Below are positions 15,001-21,000 of a stretch of 64,000 bases of DNA, piece by piece. Numbering within the stretch: position 1 is the first letter of the stretch; the number at the start of each line of letters is the position of its first letter. Source of the DNA: an uncultured Neomegalonema sp. (GTDB lineage Bacteria > Pseudomonadota > Alphaproteobacteria > Rhodobacterales > Rhodobacteraceae). The translations under genes were made by a program, and so were the position numbers. The stretch spans positions 1 through 64,000 of the forward strand of contig CALFVD010000001.1 in NCBI GenBank assembly GCA_937928005.1, in the 5' to 3' direction. The notes beneath the pieces were generated by a model that was not told the origin of the DNA, did not search any database, and saw nothing but the letters and a program-made list of their open reading frames with translations.

Positions 15001-18000
15001 CGACAACAAGCTTGCGAAGGGCCGCAGTATCGAACGAGGCATCGCCATTTGTGAAGACGATGCTTTCGATCTTGTCGGCACTGGTCGTGAGAAGTGCGTT
15101 GACGAGCACGATCTCATCATCTGTCCCATCGAACCGGATGATCAGCGTATCGGGTGCATTCACGCGGTTCGACAGGATCAGGTCGTCGCGACCATACCCG
15201 CGCAACTCGATGGTATCGGTGCCACGCCCGTTATCCTCAATGACATCACGACCATCGCCGCGCGTGAAGATATAGCGATCATTACCAATGCCGCCCGATA
15301 AGACATCGTCGCCTTCGTTTCCGACGAGCGTATCGTTGCCCGTTGTCCCAATAATCGACTCATCCGCCGCAGGATCGCGCGCCGTTTCGAGCGCCAGCAG
15401 AACATCCGTCCGCGTCCAGACTACACCGTCCTCGAAGAGGATTTCGGCGATGTTCGCCGTGGTCCTGTTGAAATAAAATGGTACGATCAGTTCGTCGCCA
15501 TCCGCAAAGCGCAGGACGAGATCGTTCTGCCGGTCGTCAAAGCGCAACGCACTCGCCTGCGCTACGCCGTAATCGCGCATGATGATGCGGTTGGTGCCGG
15601 AGGTATCGGAAATGATATCCTGACCGTAGCCTTGCCCGAAGATGTAAGTGTCGTCGCTCGTTCCGCCCTGAAGCAGGTCATACCCCGTACCGCCGTCGAG
15701 CGTATTGTCGCTCGCATTGCCGATCAGAACATCGTCGAAAGCGGTGCCCATACCAACGGCCGTGTCCAGCAATTGGGTCCGGGTCCATTCGGTACCATCG
15801 CCGAAACTGACGATATCGATGCCCCGTGTACCTGCAAGATTCAGAACGATTTCATCCGCACTGTCCGCGAAGGTCAGGATCAGTTCGTCGCGATCCGACA
15901 CGGGCTTGGTTACGCTGACATCTTCCGCCCGATAACCCTGGATTTCCAGCCGGTCGGTGCCGCGCGCATCGGTGATCACATCGCGCCCGTCGCCGCGCGT
16001 GAAGACGTAGGTATCGTCGCCCGCACCGCCCTCGATATCATCATTTCCGAGACCACCTTCGATGCGATCATCATCGGATGAGCCAGTAATGGCGTCTCCA
16101 GCATCGCTTGCCTGTGCGGCGACGGCTGCGGCGATGAACGCCGCGCGGTCGAGTTCGACACCGTCGGCAAAGGCGATGCTGGAGACGTTTGTGTCACTCA
16201 GCGCACCCCGGATCAGTACCTGGTCGCCGGTCTGCGGGAAAGCGACGATGATGTCGTCGCTATCCAGATCGGCCCGACGGAACCGCGCATCGGCGGAGCC
16301 TGCCTCACGGAACAGGATACGGCTTGTCCCCCGTTCGCCGGTTGTATCGACGATATCGTAGCCATCGCCTGCATCGAAGACAAAGACGCCGCCCGCTTCG
16401 CCGAGGATCAGATCGTCGCCCGTCCCCGCATCGACCGCCAGCGATTGTCCGGTGCGCGCATCGATCACGTCGCCGCCATTGGTGGACTGAACGTCCACGA
16501 GCCGCACGAGCACATCTGCGATGGCGACCCGGGTGCCGTCCTCAAAGACCAACCGCTCGACTAGCGAAGCCGAACCGAGGCGGGCCGCGCCGCCATGTAC
16601 GATCAGGCTATCGCTCTCACTGTCCGTCAGCCGGATCAGCAGATCATCGCCTTCGCGCGAGAAATCCACCGTCGCAGCGGAAATTCCTGCCCCGAAGACG
16701 ATCTCGTCGATCCCGCCGGTATCCGTCACGGCATCCTGACCAGAACCGATCTCGAAGCGATAGGTGTCGTCGCCGAGGCCACCCTCCAGCGCGTCCGATC
16801 CCTTGCCGCCATCGAGCACGTCCTCGCGATCATTGAAGCCGCGTAGCATGTCGTCGCTATCCGAGCCGGTGAGCAGCCGATCACGCACCTGCTCCAGCGT
16901 CCAGGCCGTGCCGTCCGCGAACAGGAATTCCTCCACCTGCCGCGTCGTCAAACCCTCGCGGATCGTCAGTCGGTCGGTGCCGTTGCCCAGATCGATGATC
17001 AGGTCGTCGCCATCCCGGATCAAATCGACCGCATCGGGCGTGACGCTGGCCGAGAAGACCACCCGGTCCACCACACCGCTCGCCGGATTATCGCTCTCGA
17101 TGATGCCGTCCAGATCGTAGGCGGTTCCAAAAGCATAGGTATCGCCCTGCCGTCCACCGATCAGCTCGTCATCACCCTGTCGCCCGTCCAGTACGTTCGG
17201 GGAATCCGGCGTGCCTTCGATGACATCGTCGCCCCGGCTGCCGCCGACGATGGCCAGCCGCTCTTCGATATCAGAGATATGCAAGCGCGTACCGTCGGCA
17301 TATTCGAACCACTCGACCGCATCCTCGATGGAGCGGAACTGGTTCTGGATGCGCAGTGTGTCCGTGCGTTCCAGCACCGAAATTAGCAGGTCATTGCCGT
17401 CCTTGGTATAGACGGCGTTGTCCACGGTGATATCTGCGCCGAATAGGATTGTGTCATCGCCCTCGGCGACCTTTTGAATACCCTCTCGCGTGCGGTCGTA
17501 CCAGGCCGTCCGTTCCTGCCGATCAATGATCGTATCGTCGCCATAGCCCACGTCGAACAGGTATGTGTCGCCGTCGCTGCCCCCGATCAGGGTATCATCA
17601 CCCGCCTGCCCGTCTATGGTTTCACCGAAGGCCGTGCCGATCAGCGTCTCACCTGCATTAGTGCCAACATGGTCGACATCCTCGGGGTTCAGATCGCGCC
17701 AATCCACCGTGGTATCCGAAAATACGAAAGTCTCGATGGCCTTGTACTGCGGCTCGCCGCGCACTGGATCGCCGGACGTGCGGACATACTGGTCCCGCAG
17801 GGTCACGCTCTCGCCTGTATCGCGGATCACGAGGATCAGGTCATCGCCTGCCCGCTCGAACGCCACATCCGTCGAGGCGATATCGCGCAAGGTGAGGCTG
17901 TCGCCGCGCGACCCGCTGCCGATATCATCGATCACGTCGTCGCCATAACCACGCGCGAACACGTATGAATCCGAGCCATAGCCGCCGACCAGCAGGTCGT

Positions 18001-21000
18001 CGCCCGCGCCGCCATCCATGGAATCGGCGATCTCGAAACCGTAGACCGTGTCGTCCCCCGCCGTGACCGACAGATCGACGACATGCTGCGCCAGCTTGGC
18101 ATAATCCCAGACCGTGCCGTCGCCGAAGACGATTTCCTCGATCAAGTTCGTGAAGCCCAGCAACTGCTCACTGGCAAAGGCATTGCGGAGCGTCACGGCA
18201 TCATCCGTGCCGGTGACGGCCAGCGTCACGGTCGCAGAATCGCCCTCGCGTTCAAACGTGAAATCGGTCCAGCGCAGATCGTCGCGCAATTCCAACCGGT
18301 CAAAACTCTCGTTGAAAAAGTCATTATCGCCGTCTTCGATGACGTCATGTCCATCGCCGCGCCCGAACAGATAGGTATCGTTCTGCGCGCGCCCGATCAG
18401 AACGTCGTTGCCGAGGCCCCCGTCGAGCGTATCTGCATTGTTGAAGCCGTAGATCAGATCATCATCGTCGGTCTTCGCCGCCGCCAGCACCCGCGCCATG
18501 ATGTCGGTCTCGACGAGGAACGTCCCGTTTCCGAAGGCGACCCGTTCAATAGTGTCGGGGAACAGCAGGCCAAGACCCGGAATGCTGGTCCAGTCGAACT
18601 GCCCCTCGATGGTGATGCTGTCGCCAGTCGGCTCGCCATCCTCGCCGAGGATTTCCATCGTGACATCACCGCTGTCACCCACACGGATGAAGCGGATATT
18701 TTCCGCATCGAAACTGGCCTGCACCTGGATGATGTCGAATTTCGATGCCGGATCGTCGGTTGGCATGTCGTTGTCGTCGTCGATCCGGTCCTGACCGTCT
18801 CCTTCACGGAAGATGTAGACATCGCCGTCCCGGCCCCCGCGCAGCACGTCGTTGCCAAGCCCGCCCTCGAGCACGTCGCGCGCCTGACTGCCCAGCACCA
18901 GATCGTCGGTATCGAGCGGATGGTTGACCGCCGCGGCGATCGCAAAGGCATCCCAGATCACGCCGTCCGCGAAGACGATGTTCGTGACGCCGGTATCGGG
19001 CGAGAAATCCTTGCCGAAGACCGGATCGATCTGCTCGCCCTCGAACTGCTGAGTCACGCGCAGCACGTCGTCGGTGCCGATCACCTCCAGCACAAGATCG
19101 AGGCCGTCTCGGGTGGCGAAGATATCGGTGGATTTCGCATGGGAGAAGCGCAGCACATCCGCGCCGGGATCGCCGCCCTCCACGTAACGGTATTCGATAT
19201 CGGTGATCGTGTCCGATCCGAAATCCTGCCCGACGAAATAGACATCCGAGCCGAACCCGCCATCATAGGTCTGGTCGCCGGTCGAGAGGTACACGAAGTC
19301 CTGCCCCGCCGTGCCGTTCACCTCGGTATCGCCCGCCGCGTGGGCGATCAGCTTTTCCTCGTCCACGCCGAGCGCGTTGAGCACCGCCGGAAGGTCGGCA
19401 TCGATGCCAACCGTCTCGAAGGCGGACAGCACCATCTGGAACACGAACTGCTGGTCGAGACGCATCCTACCCGTGACGAAGTTCACCTCGCCGTCCACAT
19501 GATAGTCTGGGTAGACGACTTCGAGGATTTCGTCCCACGCGACGAGGTAATCATAGGCCGCCTCGGCCCCCTCCGGCGCCCCCTCGAAGATTGCCTCGAA
19601 CATCGGGGCCATCTCGCGGTCGGTCGTCGCCTCGTAGCGGTCGGAGGGCGCGTCGTAGGATAATCTGCGCGAGAACTCCGCCAACCCGCCTTGCAGCGCA
19701 ATCCGCACCGAGAGCGCGCGGCTGGCGGTGACGTAGCTCTGGAACATGCCGTCGAACAATTCGATGGCCGGGTCGATGGTACTGGCGTAACCGCCCTCCT
19801 CGTCCGTGGTTGGAGCCTCTTCTCCTTGGAAGGAACCAACCGAATAGCTCAGAAGTTGAGTTTCCGGAGAGGTTTGCGCGCTCATGATCTGCGGCTGAAA
19901 ATCGATGCCGTAGAGCGAGGACGCGAAGTGCAGTTGCCCGGCGGTCAGGATCTCCACGCGGTACACGCTGTCATCGGTCGAGCCGACTGTATCGAGCGTG
20001 TCGAAATCGATTTCGTAGTTGCGCAGCAGGAAGTTCCCCGCCTCCCCCGTCCGGTGCTGAAGCTCCAGCGCCCGGTCGAGATTGCGCGCCCAGACGTGGA
20101 ACACGCCATCCGCATCGGTGATCGCCACGGAGTAATCGACCACCGTGCCGTCGATGACTTGTACGCCCATGCTCTCCACGGGTAGATCGCCGTAGGGATT
20201 GGTCCCGAAGGATTCCACGCGCCATTCGGCCCCTTCGGGCGCGGGCATGGCGAGGATATCGGCCAGCACCGGTGCGGCGATCACTGTGCCCCCGGCGTTT
20301 ATTACGGGCGCACCGCTGGCCAGCGACCACACGCCCGCCGGTCCCTCGACCGCGTAATCGTCGATGACCGCGCGGCCCTCTACAATGCGCGCGAGATAGG
20401 CCGTCTCCGTCCGGTGGGTCAGGTCTTCCGTGCGCGAGACGGGCGAGAACATCTGCTCCAGTTGCCAGCCGTCCGCTTGGGCCATAACAGCATCGAGCGT
20501 GGGCCGGGCGATGACCGCCCCGTCCGCCGCGCGCACCCCTCCCCCGCTTTCCAACGTCCAGTAGCCGCCCGCCGCATCCTCGACATAGATGCCCCGGTCC
20601 ACCAGCGCGCCCGCCGCGTCCAGCAGCACGGGAGTCAACTCGCGGGTCAGTTCCTGCGCCTGTGCCCAGGCCCCGAAGATCGGCGTCGCCGCCTCGCGGA
20701 TCGCCTTCAGGTCCGGCGCGGTCATCGCCTCCGACGCGGTGCGCACGATCTCCGCGATCTCGAAATCGCTCGACACGGCGACGCCCAGATCGACAATGGT
20801 GCCGAAGCCCTTTGCATCGGGCAGCGGATCGGCGCGCAACCATTCGGCCACGCCCTTCTCGCCCCGGAAGACCGTATCGGTCGCATTGGTGCTGAATGCC
20901 ATGTCGAAGGCGTTGCGGGTGCTGCCATCCTCCAGCGTGACCGTCCCGCGCGCGAGGATGGTGTTCCCCTGTGGCGTCTCGCTACCGACTTCGGTATTGT

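Noticed and set aside
18083-19663. Long plus-strand open frame (526 codons) opposite the giant RTX gene
   Set aside because: It is a mirror of the RTX coding frame in GC-rich DNA. The minus-strand frame carries clear RTX motifs and the plus-strand frame has no recognisable domain or ribosome site.
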